Shown: positions 18,075 through 26,437 of the stretch, in pieces | Layout of the letters: each line of letters starts with the position of its first letter | How positions within the stretch are numbered: position 1 is the first letter of the stretch | From: Thalassoglobus sp. JC818 | GTDB taxonomy: Bacteria; Planctomycetota; Planctomycetia; Planctomycetales; Planctomycetaceae | Reading direction: 5' to 3' | NCBI RefSeq assembly: GCF_040717535.1 | Contig: NZ_JBFEFI010000003.1 | Span: 132,001 to 196,000, forward strand | Length of the DNA stretch: 64,000 nucleotides | Notes under the pieces: generated by a model | Told to the model about the DNA's origin: nothing | The model's input: only the letters and a program-made list of their open reading frames with translations | The model's database searches: none | Made by a program: the position numbers and the translations under genes

Positions 18075-19503
18075 ATTGGATCAGAGAAGATTGTGTTTCG
18101 AGATCAGAGCATTTCGTGAAGGCTGTTGGAATCTTTCTCCGCCAGTGGCCCGGTATTTTGCTGTGTGTCTCGGGCTGATCTTCACGGCAGTCACGCTCTC
18201 GGGCTGTGGTCAGGGCCCCAGTGCCGGAGCTGGGCAGCAGGCTGGCGCACGCCCTGCTGCAAGAGTCTACATCGACGAAGTGGTCGAGACTTCCGTAGTG
18301 CCTCAGACGATTGCCGTCGGAACGGTCGTTGCGAAACGGACCAGTGAAGTCGCCTCCGGAGCAGATGGGAAGGTCGATCGTCTCTTGGTTCGCGAGGGAG
18401 ACATCGTTCAGGAAGGGCAGGAACTGTCCATTCTGAACATGATGACGACCGACCTCGGAATCGAGGAAGCGGAGAAGGTCTCTGAAATCAGAAGGCAGGA
18501 GTGGGAAGAATCCAAAGGTCCACGCGCTGCAGAACTTCGACGAGTCGAGTCGATGATGAATGCTGCGAAAATCGAGTGGGACACAGCAGTCAAGAAATAC
18601 GAGCGCTTGCAACAACTCTATCGCAACGGAGCAGCGAACGAAGACGACTTCGACAACGCTGCCGAGAAAGCTCGTCGAACTGCGGAGCTATATGCTGCTG
18701 CTGAAGCTGCTTACCGGCTGATTGCGGAAGGTGAACGCGACGAGAAGCAGAGTCAGCTCAAGGCCAGCTACGAAGCTCAAGTGAAACAGGTGGAGTATCT
18801 TCGAGCCGAAAAAGGCAAGCGGACGACGACAGCCCCTTTCGATGGCGTAGTTGTCGAGGAGCATACAGAGGATGGCCAGTGGCTCTCGAAAGGCGATCCG
18901 GTCGTCAAAATCGCCGAAATCCTCGAAGAGGTTTTTGTGATCGCGCAAGTCGATCAGCAACAAATTCGTAATGTGCAACTCGGAACAGAGGTCAATGTCG
19001 AAGTTCAGACTCCGGTGAAGAAAAACTGGGTCGGAACGGTTTCTTCCATCATCCCTCGCAGCGAATGGGAATCCGGATCGCGGACTTTTCCCGTGAAAGT
19101 CGTCATTCCCAACATGTTGGTCGAACATCATGGCCGCTCTCAACCGGTGCTGATCGAGGGAATGTACGCTCGCGTGACATTTCAGGGACCGGAGCGAAGT
19201 GCGGTTCTCGTACCTAAAAATGCCGTCATTCGGTCAGAAACCGGTTCACGCGTTGTTGTTGCGACTCCCGGAGAAGGTTCTGGAGCGGCTATTGCGAAAC
19301 TCGTGATGATCCGTGAAGGCGAGCAGTTTGGCGACCAGATTGAGGTTCTGGATGGAGCACTGGCGGCCGGAACAACTGTTGTTGTCGAGGGAGCGGAACG
19401 ATTGACTCCTTTTCAGGATCTTCAAATCGTGGATCGCGATGCCCCGGCCGAAGTGGCTGTCAGTCAGGAAGTCGACGCTTCCGATTCCAGTTCCGTGGAA
19501 TGA
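18061..19503 (+). CDS. HlyD/RND-type periplasmic adaptor lipoprotein
   Basis: A 480-residue membrane-fusion (adaptor) protein. After a leader with a lipobox ('LTLSGC'-like 'TLSGCGQG', Cys near residue 50) it has a biotinyl-lipoyl-like half ('DGKVDRLLVREGDIVQEGQELSILN') and a long alpha-hairpin (about 140-240). The second lipoyl half ('TTAPFDGVVVEEHTEDGQW') and beta-barrel follow, then the membrane-proximal domain with 'LVPKNAVIRSETG'. Such proteins link an inner-membrane pump to an outer-membrane channel. No pump or TolC-like gene is next to it, so the partner must be elsewhere. The annotated start overlaps aroDE; a start further in is possible, because the leader is long for a lipoprotein. 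Confidence 0.9.
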   Translation: MSNPELDQRRLCFEIRAFREGCWNLSPPVARYFAVCLGLIFTAVTLSGCGQGPSAGAGQQAGARPAARVYIDEVVETSVVPQTIAVGTVVAKRTSEVASGADGKVDRLLVREGDIVQEGQELSILNMMTTDLGIEEAEKVSEIRRQEWEESKGPRAAELRRVESMMNAAKIEWDTAVKKYERLQQLYRNGAANEDDFDNAAEKARRTAELYAAAEAAYRLIAEGERDEKQSQLKASYEAQVKQVEYLRAEKGKRTTTAPFDGVVVEEHTEDGQWLSKGDPVVKIAEILEEVFVIAQVDQQQIRNVQLGTEVNVEVQTPVKKNWVGTVSSIIPRSEWESGSRTFPVKVVIPNMLVEHHGRSQPVLIEGMYARVTFQGPERSAVLVPKNAVIRSETGSRVVVATPGEGSGAAIAKLVMIREGEQFGDQIEVLDGALAAGTTVVVEGAERLTPFQDLQIVDRDAPAEVAVSQEVDASDSSSVE

Positions 19504-19603
19504 GGCAGCCTGAACTTGAATTCAAGCCTCATGTTATCGAGAATCTGCCTGTCCTGTTCACTCGCCTTTTTGGCGTCTTTCATTTTGCTAAGAACCGTCT
19601 CAG

Positions 19604-20281
19604 ATGATGATTGATCAAGCGGAAGCTCTCAAACGGCAACTAACTGACAAGTACGTTGTAGTCAATGAGGGAGTTGCCGAGTTACGTCGATTTGTCGGCC
19701 TGACTGGGCGAGTGAAAACCGTGAATATGAACTGCCGGGCCTTGGTTCAATTCGACGGACCGGTTGATATCAGCTGGTACGATATTGATCCCAGCTTCCT
19801 GAAAGTCGTGGACGCGCCTCAACCGAAGGCGAAGAAAGAGCCCGCCGAGGCCAAACCAAAGGCGGAATCAGCTCCGAAAAAGCCTGCCTCTGGTCAGAGC
19901 CCGCTCGAAATGGCGAGAAAGCAGGGAGCTGCTGGAGCCAAACCAGCTTCCGGAGAAGGCAAAAAGCTCTCGCCGCTGGAGATGGCACGACAACAAGGAG
20001 CAGCAGGGGCCGCAAAACCTGAAGCCAAAGAAAAGCCAGCAGCATCCGCTTCAGGTGCGAAACTCTCCCCACTCGAAATGGCTCGACAGCAGGGCGCTGC
20101 CAAAGCTGAGGCAGAAGCCGCAGCAGCAGCGAGTGAATCAGCCCCGGTTGAAGAGGCTCCCGTCGAACAGCCAGCTGCTGAGGAGAAGAGTGCACCGGCA
20201 GCGAGTTCCAGCCGCGAAACACCTTCCTCGACAGAAGAAATCATCGCGTTGGCGAAACAGCAAGGTCCTTTCAAGGGGTGA
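19604..20281 (+). CDS. SPLEMAR-repeat protein, 225 aa
   Basis: The N-terminal ~75 residues look like a small beta-rich (SH3/KOW-like) domain: 'VVVNEGVAELRRFVGLTGRVKTV' then 'CRALVQFDGPVDISWYDIDPSFLKVV'. The rest is a low-complexity Ala/Lys/Glu/Pro tail carrying three near-identical copies of 'SPLEMAR.QGAA' at residues 99-110, 123-134 and 155-166, and a diverged copy 'EEIIALAKQQG' at 211-221, right before the C-terminal 'PFKG'. The repeated short motif in a disordered tail suggests multivalent binding to a partner, but no function is known to me. It has no signal peptide. It lies 100 bp after the adaptor gene. Confidence 0.8.
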   Translation: MMIDQAEALKRQLTDKYVVVNEGVAELRRFVGLTGRVKTVNMNCRALVQFDGPVDISWYDIDPSFLKVVDAPQPKAKKEPAEAKPKAESAPKKPASGQSPLEMARKQGAAGAKPASGEGKKLSPLEMARQQGAAGAAKPEAKEKPAASASGAKLSPLEMARQQGAAKAEAEAAAAASESAPVEEAPVEQPAAEEKSAPAASSSRETPSSTEEIIALAKQQGPFKG

Positions 20282-20367
20282 TTCTTTGTGAGAGTTGCCT
20301 TGGGGGTCTCAACCCGAGGAGTTAGGACATGTTTGTTCGAATGTAAGTAACACTTCGTCACGAACTC

Positions 20368-20400
20368 GCGGTGCAGACAAGGACGAGCAACACGCTCGGA
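20368..20400 (+). repeat. Dispersed GAGCAAC hairpin element, copy 3
   Basis: A 33-bp segment just before the thioesterase gene. It has the order GCGGTGCAGACAAGGA, then CGAGCAACACGCTCG, with the stem CGAGC/GCTCG. It matches copies at 5401-5431 and 9127-9160 at most positions, and the stem base differs by compensating changes. It ends 11 bp before the start codon at 20412, inside the likely leader. Confidence 0.55.
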
Positions 20401-20411
20401 GGGATTCAAGG

Positions 20412-20825
20412 ATGTCTGATTGGTTCGAGGTGGAGAACCGGGTTCGCTACTGTGAAACAGACGCTATGGGCGTGCTGCATCACATGAACTACATCCAGTA
20501 CTACGAGATGGCTCGCACTGAGTACTTTCGAGCCAACGGCGGCAACTACCGTCTGATGGAAGAACGTGGTTTGTTTCTTGTCATTGTTGATGTTCAATGC
20601 AAGTACAAAAAGCCAGCGAAGTACGACGATCTTCTCACGCTTCGCGTGCGGGTGTCTCGAATGTCGGGAGCCAAGCTCGAGCACGAATACGAAGTTCTAC
20701 GGGGAGAAGAATTGCTGGCGACCGGAAGCACAGTTCTCGCGTGTTTGAATCGTGACGGCGAAATCCAGAGGATGTCTAACGAACTCCTCTATGGAGATTC
20801 AAACGATGCTACCGCGATTGACTAA
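20412..20825 (+). CDS. Acyl-CoA thioesterase (YbgC/FadM, 4HBT family)
   Basis: A 137-residue hot-dog-fold thioesterase. The signature 'VRYCETDAMGVLHHMNYIQY' near residue 10 holds the catalytic Asp, followed by 'YEMARTEYFRANG' and 'VDVQCKYKKPAKYDDLL'. The start at 20412 follows GGAGGG with suitable spacing; an upstream in-frame extension would be unrelated sequence that crosses a dispersed repeat. In other bacteria YbgC is linked to the tol-pal genes; here it is not. It probably hydrolyses short or medium acyl-CoA or acyl-ACP; the exact substrate cannot be read from sequence. Confidence 0.9.
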   Translation: MSDWFEVENRVRYCETDAMGVLHHMNYIQYYEMARTEYFRANGGNYRLMEERGLFLVIVDVQCKYKKPAKYDDLLTLRVRVSRMSGAKLEHEYEVLRGEELLATGSTVLACLNRDGEIQRMSNELLYGDSNDATAID

Positions 20826-20973
20826 TCGTTAGTTCTGGCGACTGACAAATTCGTTCGCGAGAATGGCGGATTTCATCTCAATAGACGAAGTCAGGTAAGC
20901 CCGGCATCATCTTTGGGCACTGTTGAGTTCGTGGTCACGCCCTAACTGTTCAAGAAGCTATCAGAGTGCACTC

Positions 20974-22293
20974 ATGAAAGTTGCCTACCTGCAGTGTGGA
21001 ACCGGAATCAGCGGAGATATGACGCTGGCTGCGTTGATTGACGCAGGGATCGATCAGGAGAAACTGCAATCGGCAATTCAGTCGCTGCGTCTTCCGGGTG
21101 TGAATCTCGTAGTGAGCGAAGTCATGAAGGGCTGTTTTCGAGCCCGGCACATTCGTGTTGAACATCCTGAACAGCATGCTCATCGTCACTACAGCGACAT
21201 CGTGCAAATTTTGAATCAGGCAGACGGTCTTTCCGACAAACAACGAAGCCTCGCGCAGTCGATTTTTCTGCAAGTTGCAAAGGCAGAGGCACAAGTTCAC
21301 GGTACTGACGTCGAGAGCATTCACTTCCATGAAGTGGGGGCCATCGATTCGATTGTCGACATCGTCGGCGCAGCTGTCGGTTTCGATCTCCTTGGGTGTG
21401 ATCAGATTCATTGCAGCCCGATCCCGCCCGGACGAGGTCAGGTCAACATCGATCACGGGCTGTGTGATGTTCCCACTCCCGGAACGGCTGAGCTTCTCAA
21501 GGGCATTCCGTTGATCGACGTGCCGATCGAAGCTGAGCTGACGACTCCCACAGGGGCTGCGATTGTCAAAACACTCGTTGATCAATTTGGCCCATTGCCG
21601 TCGATGACAATTCAGTCGATCGGTTATGGGGCTGGGACGATGAATTTCGAGTCTCGCGCGAATCTGCTGCGACTATTTGTCGGAACGGTATCGGTTCCAG
21701 CAGGGACAGATGAAGTCTGTTTGCTGGAAACGAATCTCGATGACATTAGCGGCGAAGTGATCGCCCATACGATGCAGCGACTTCTCGAAGCAGGTGCGAA
21801 AGACGTCTATTCAATCCCGATTCAAATGAAGAAAGGGCGCCCAGCTACGATGCTTTGTGTGCTGGCAGACCCACTTCATCAGGAGAAGATGGAAGAGATC
21901 CTCTTCGCCGAAACCGGGACACTCGGAATTCGACAACAGCGAATCTTGCGATCAACTCTCGCGCGTCAGGCTCATACCGTGCTCACCGATCTTGGCCCGA
22001 TCCTTGGAAAGGTTGCCTGGCACCGAACCGGAGTTCCGAGCTTCTCTCCGGAGTTCGAAGACTGCGCCCGAATCGCCAAAGAGCACTCGATCCCGATTCG
22101 CGAAGTCTATCGGTCGGCAATCACAGCCTTCGATGCACAAAGCATTGGATCAAGCCCAGAGCAAGTTTCACCAAAACACTCGCATTTGCCAGCCAAAGAT
22201 CACACCACTCACGATCATGATCACCACGGTCATGACCATGATCACGACCACCATCGGCACGATCACGATCATCACGGCCATGATCATGGGTAA
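20974..22293 (+). CDS. larC: Nickel-pincer cofactor metallochelatase LarC with His-rich tail
   Basis: A 439-residue LarC (DUF111) protein, which inserts nickel in the synthesis of the nickel-pincer nucleotide used by lactate racemase-type enzymes. Family hallmarks are 'GISGDMTLAALIDAG' near the N-terminus, 'IHFHEVGAIDSIVDIVGA' around residue 115, 'TPTGAAI', 'ETNLDDISGE', and 'MKKGRPATML'. The start at 20974 ('MKVAYLQCG') fits the family; an upstream start would add 17 residues. The last 30 residues (410-439) contain 16 histidines alternating with Asp and Gly, a probable nickel or zinc store. No larB, larE or larA is in the window. Confidence 0.93.
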   Translation: MKVAYLQCGTGISGDMTLAALIDAGIDQEKLQSAIQSLRLPGVNLVVSEVMKGCFRARHIRVEHPEQHAHRHYSDIVQILNQADGLSDKQRSLAQSIFLQVAKAEAQVHGTDVESIHFHEVGAIDSIVDIVGAAVGFDLLGCDQIHCSPIPPGRGQVNIDHGLCDVPTPGTAELLKGIPLIDVPIEAELTTPTGAAIVKTLVDQFGPLPSMTIQSIGYGAGTMNFESRANLLRLFVGTVSVPAGTDEVCLLETNLDDISGEVIAHTMQRLLEAGAKDVYSIPIQMKKGRPATMLCVLADPLHQEKMEEILFAETGTLGIRQQRILRSTLARQAHTVLTDLGPILGKVAWHRTGVPSFSPEFEDCARIAKEHSIPIREVYRSAITAFDAQSIGSSPEQVSPKHSHLPAKDHTTHDHDHHGHDHDHDHHRHDHDHHGHDHG

Positions 22294-22381
22294 ATTGAAC
22301 CTGAGTCCTGCAGTAGCGTAAGTCGCTCGCTGTGCTCAGCTTTCGACTTGCGTGTTCGTTCAATGCAGTTCGGAAGAAGCA

Positions 22382-23995
22382 TTACCCGCTGTTGCGTCGT
22401 TCTTCGTCCATCTGACGACGGAACTCGGCGATTCGGAATGGGTCGAGATGTTTCTCGGCGGACTCACGAATCCCTCGGCAGAGTCTTTTCACTCGACTTT
22501 CTGCGACGCGATCGCGTGCAGCCCGGGCTTCGTAGACGCCTCGAACTTCAAGACCTTCGATTCGGTTGCGGAAGTTTTCGAGAGTCGGGAGTTCCTGGAG
22601 TTGGACGAGGAACTTGCTGACGTTTTCCCAGTCTTGTTTTTTCGCGGCTCCACGAGTCCGGGCCATGAGGACTTCTCGCGTGGCAACGACATCGATGAGT
22701 TCGCTTTGCAGGAGAGTGACTTCGCCTTCCACGTTCAGGCGATGGGTGTCGTCCGGGACTTCGATTTCCAGAAACGGTTCATAACCCGGGATCAGTGGAA
22801 CACGGGCCAAGAGTGCTTCTCCGCTATACACGAACAGGTACTGAACCGGGGTTTCGTGATCTGCCGGGATGGTCACGATTCCACGCCGATCTGTCTGCAG
22901 TTTCAGGCGGTCCTCGACTTTGTCTTCTTCGCTGGGAAGGCGATTCATCACTTCACAGCGATATCCGACCAGAGGATTCAGCCGGTCGCCTCGGGGGTAG
23001 ATGAGAACTTCCGTCGCGGGCAGGTGAGGACGAATCCGCATCGCCATCACTTCGACGCGCCGTCGTGAGCCAGCGATCGGTGATCCAAACGCGGACGTCA
23101 TGGAGACCTGCATTCGGCTGCGCGTGATGGACTCGACTTTTAGATACGTCCACGGGATCGGCTGAATCCGTTGGACCACGCGTTGACGATCCAGATAGCG
23201 GAAATACGGGACCAGGTAATCGCCCGGTTGAAACTGCATCATGTCGGGATTGCGAGCAAATAGTTCACCTGCCCGAATCAGGAACTCGATTTTCTCGTCC
23301 TCGATGGTTTCAAGTTCTGCAAGAGGCCGAAAGCTCTCCAGGACGAGGCGTGCTGCTTCCGCTTGAAGGTCTCGCTGATCAAGAATCGATGACGAGTGAA
23401 AGCTTCCGAGTGACTGAGAGTTCGCATCCCATTCTCGTGTCGCAATATCGTATCGACCGGTCATCGAAGAAATCGTGCAGAGAATCGTCTTGTCGAATTG
23501 TTCTTCAGTGGATGCTGTTTCTGCTTCGGTAGATTCCTCTGTTGGGTTTTCCGTTGATGACTTTTGTGTTTTGAATTCTTTGAGTGACTCGAGCTGTTCC
23601 TCAGTGATCCAGGTGGACTCATCGGCGAGGGTGACGTCGACCTCCCACATTTTGTGGACTTCTGACGAGATCAGACGTTCGACTCGATCAGCGAATGTCG
23701 GCTGATTGGCGAATCTCAAATTTGCGTGTGGCCCAACCGACAGAATCACGCGGATCTGGTAGGGACGCAGAATCCAGGGCTCAGGCTGAGGAGGGACCAC
23801 GGGAGTGGCTTCCTTCGAATCATCCGAAGCTTGAGCTGCTTCTTCTTTATCCGAGGACTCGGCTTGTTGGGTTGTTGGTTGGTCTGCATCTTGAGCGGAA
23901 ACACGCTGAACGTTGCCGAACAGCGAGAGAACAAGCAGTCCGCTGCAAAAGACAGCGAGCATTCGAGGATTCATCGCAGTCATTAATTGTTTCAT
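22382..23995 (-). CDS. Secreted hypothetical protein, ~537 aa
   Basis: An exported planctomycete protein of unknown function. The start at 23995 ('MKQLMTAMNPRMLAVF') overlaps the stop codon of the upstream gene in an ATGA, and gives a signal peptide cleaved near 'VSAQDA'. An acidic Gln/Ser/Glu spacer follows, then mostly beta-type sequence ('EPWILRPYQIRVILSVGP', 'YLVPYFRYLDR') and a charged helical C-terminus rich in Arg and Glu. No catalytic motif was recognised. It is the last gene of the seven-gene Exb/FHA cluster, so it probably acts in the periplasm or at the cell surface with those proteins. Confidence 0.8.
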   Translation of the reverse strand: MKQLMTAMNPRMLAVFCSGLLVLSLFGNVQRVSAQDADQPTTQQAESSDKEEAAQASDDSKEATPVVPPQPEPWILRPYQIRVILSVGPHANLRFANQPTFADRVERLISSEVHKMWEVDVTLADESTWITEEQLESLKEFKTQKSSTENPTEESTEAETASTEEQFDKTILCTISSMTGRYDIATREWDANSQSLGSFHSSSILDQRDLQAEAARLVLESFRPLAELETIEDEKIEFLIRAGELFARNPDMMQFQPGDYLVPYFRYLDRQRVVQRIQPIPWTYLKVESITRSRMQVSMTSAFGSPIAGSRRRVEVMAMRIRPHLPATEVLIYPRGDRLNPLVGYRCEVMNRLPSEEDKVEDRLKLQTDRRGIVTIPADHETPVQYLFVYSGEALLARVPLIPGYEPFLEIEVPDDTHRLNVEGEVTLLQSELIDVVATREVLMARTRGAAKKQDWENVSKFLVQLQELPTLENFRNRIEGLEVRGVYEARAARDRVAESRVKRLCRGIRESAEKHLDPFRIAEFRRQMDEERRNSG

Positions 23996-26403
23996 GGCAA
24001 CTCGGTTTCGTACCACGCATCGATTGTCCAGCGGTCAATGCGGTCGTAGCAGTGAAGGGGGCGTTGCGGGAATCCCTGCACGTTTTTCCGGATCACGACG
24101 AAACGATCCAACTCCCAAAGCGGAAAGACGGATGTGTCGTACCACAAATGTCGGTGGAGCGTTTGGAGTGCTGTGATGGCTCGGCTTTGATCGCTTGTGC
24201 GGTCGAGCTGAACAAGTTCCTGCTTCAGCCAGTCAGGGTAGTGATCCAAATCGCTCAATTTCGCTCGCGGCTGAAGTGACAGGAATGGCCACATTTGAAC
24301 GAGTGGTTCAGGAATCTGTGTTCGGCGATAGAGGATATCCCAGGAAGCTGGTTTAGGTTCATGGGCGTAAACGAGGTTTACCTGCAAGCCGATCTTGTTC
24401 CAGACACGAGCGATATCACGTGCCACTTCCTCTTCGACCGGGCCAGGTGCGACGATCATGGTGAGAGGTGGGATTCCGTCTTTGAGCTGTTTCTTGGATG
24501 CCAACAACATTGCGACCGCTGCTGACAGGTCGTGTCGACGAGGTTCGACCAGCAAGTTTCTTCCAGGATTCGAAGCGAAGAACGGTGTGGTGGCGAGGCG
24601 ACCGTGTGCCATTTTCGGGTCTTGAAGAACGACTTCACGCAGCAATCGTTCGCGGTTGACTGCGTAAGCGAGTGCGGTTCGAAGTTCGCGGTTGCGCAAG
24701 ACTGTGCTCGCGGGATTGAATTGCAAGACATGAGTTTCGGGCATCATGTACTGCAAGACAAAGAACTTCTTCATGAAGGCTTCGTCGGCCTGCATGCGGC
24801 GAATGATTCGATCGGGAAGTTCTGGAAGCATCGAAACTTCACCGCGGACTAGCCCCTGTGCAGCCTTCTCGTAGGACTCGTATTTCTGTTCGAGGACCTC
24901 CGCGACGTGATATTTTTGAAGCCCTTCCGGTTCCGAGAGCTTGCGCAGGTAAACGGTCTGGTCGTCAGCTTCGTCGACCATTCGGAATCCACCGGGATCG
25001 GTGATTGGGCCGATTGCTTCGTCTTCGTTAAGGTTGCCGACGGTGATCTGGGCCAGAAGAGGTTCGATGCGAGGAGGAACCCGTTTGAACGCCAGCGAGA
25101 ATTCCGTTGGTGAAATGACCTCGACGGAATTGACGTAGGCTGAGAGCCGTTCGTCAAAATTTGGATGATCAGGATTCAGGCGATTGATCAGATGCGTAAC
25201 GATATCCGTCACCGAAACAATGGCCTGCATTTCGTATGGTTGCCGAAATTGCTTCAGCTTGAATCGCATCTCGCGGCCGAGATCGGTCGGTTCCCATTCA
25301 TCGAAGAAGCGAGTCCAGTAATAAGCTGTGCCGTCGCGGAGTCGGTCGACTTCGAAGAGGTTCAGCTCGGTGAGTTCCGCCTTGCGACGGTCTGCGGGAC
25401 CTTCGATGAAGTAGGCATCGCACTCGCCAGGGGCGTCGATGACTCCGACCTTCAACCGTTGGAATCGTTCTGAGTGGACACGATGTGGTCCGCGGAGTCC
25501 GGGTGTTCGTGGCCAAATCGAAACCGCTTCGTCAACGAGCTTAGCTGCTTCGCGGTGTTCTCCGGTCTGGCCAGCTTCGTCAGCTTTGGCGAGGATCGAT
25601 TCAACTTTTTGCGAGAGTTGCCCGGAAAACTGGTCGTAAACTGAATGGTTTGGAAATCGATTCTCAAGCCAGCTCAGATAGAATTGTGCGGACAGATAGT
25701 CGTTGCGGTCGATCGCAGCTTGTGTCAGCCCGGAAATGGCTCGACCCGCCAGTTCAGGAATGCCACCGTAAGTTTTGTCTTTCTCCAGTAGCTCATCAAT
25801 GAGCATCAGGCTGGATGAATAGTCTCCATTGTCGACTCGAATTCGGGTATCGACGAAAAGCAGGTCGATGTAAACCTCATTGAGGCCGGGCCAGTCGCTG
25901 CGTGTTCGCTGTAGCCGTGTGAGCAGTTCGAGAGCAGGGTTGATCTCATCGACTTTGAGAAGTTCTTTGATGCGGCGGATCATCAGGTCTTCGTGATGGA
26001 TGATCTCCACAATTCGTCGCAGCGGAAACTTGAACTCCGGGTTTCCCTGCACATTTGGGAGAGAGACGAAAAACTGATTGAGGTCGTCGATTTCGCGTGA
26101 CAACCGGTCTCTTTGTTCGACGGGGAGTCTTCGTCGCTCTTCTTCTTTGGCTTCGATTTCTGCCTGACGGAGAGCAAGTGTGTCCGGGCGCGGGTTGACC
26201 GATTCCACAGTCAAGACTCCGCCGGTGTTCAGAACGACCCAGTCTTTGGGAGGATCGTTGAGAAGTTGTTCGGCTGTGGGCAACGTCATCTCTTCCAGCG
26301 TCGGAAGAGCTTCCTCTTCCTCCGACTGAGCAATGCAGATCCCGGAGATGATCAGCAAGAACAAAAGAGTGAATGGGAGATGTTTCATTGTCCAACGAGT
26401 CAT
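23992..26403 (-). CDS. Oligopeptide-binding-like (SBP_bac_5) protein with helical N-terminus
   Basis: An 803-residue exported protein. Signal peptide: 'MKHLPFTLLFLLIISGICIAQS', which could also start at the ATG at 26388. Residues ~100-320 are helical and TPR-like. From about residue 350 the sequence resembles the extracytoplasmic solute-binding proteins of peptide ABC transporters: 'LNPDHPNFDERLSAYVNSVEV', 'LRTALAYAVNRERLLREVV', 'ARVWNKIGLQVNLVY'. No ABC permease or ATPase gene is adjacent. It lies between the FHA-PQQ gene and the secreted protein gene, with a 4-bp overlap to the latter, so it probably serves as a periplasmic sensor or binding component of the cluster. Confidence 0.82.
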   Translation of the reverse strand: MTRWTMKHLPFTLLFLLIISGICIAQSEEEEALPTLEEMTLPTAEQLLNDPPKDWVVLNTGGVLTVESVNPRPDTLALRQAEIEAKEEERRRLPVEQRDRLSREIDDLNQFFVSLPNVQGNPEFKFPLRRIVEIIHHEDLMIRRIKELLKVDEINPALELLTRLQRTRSDWPGLNEVYIDLLFVDTRIRVDNGDYSSSLMLIDELLEKDKTYGGIPELAGRAISGLTQAAIDRNDYLSAQFYLSWLENRFPNHSVYDQFSGQLSQKVESILAKADEAGQTGEHREAAKLVDEAVSIWPRTPGLRGPHRVHSERFQRLKVGVIDAPGECDAYFIEGPADRRKAELTELNLFEVDRLRDGTAYYWTRFFDEWEPTDLGREMRFKLKQFRQPYEMQAIVSVTDIVTHLINRLNPDHPNFDERLSAYVNSVEVISPTEFSLAFKRVPPRIEPLLAQITVGNLNEDEAIGPITDPGGFRMVDEADDQTVYLRKLSEPEGLQKYHVAEVLEQKYESYEKAAQGLVRGEVSMLPELPDRIIRRMQADEAFMKKFFVLQYMMPETHVLQFNPASTVLRNRELRTALAYAVNRERLLREVVLQDPKMAHGRLATTPFFASNPGRNLLVEPRRHDLSAAVAMLLASKKQLKDGIPPLTMIVAPGPVEEEVARDIARVWNKIGLQVNLVYAHEPKPASWDILYRRTQIPEPLVQMWPFLSLQPRAKLSDLDHYPDWLKQELVQLDRTSDQSRAITALQTLHRHLWYDTSVFPLWELDRFVVIRKNVQGFPQRPLHCYDRIDRWTIDAWYETELP

Positions 26404-26437
26404 GAGGTCAAACTAAGAAAGTCCTGTTGCTGTGAAC

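Noticed and set aside
22196-22293. Repeated CAC/GAT-rich DNA that looks like a tandem repeat
   Set aside because: It encodes the His/Asp-rich tail of LarC; it is codon-level low complexity, not a CRISPR or other DNA repeat.
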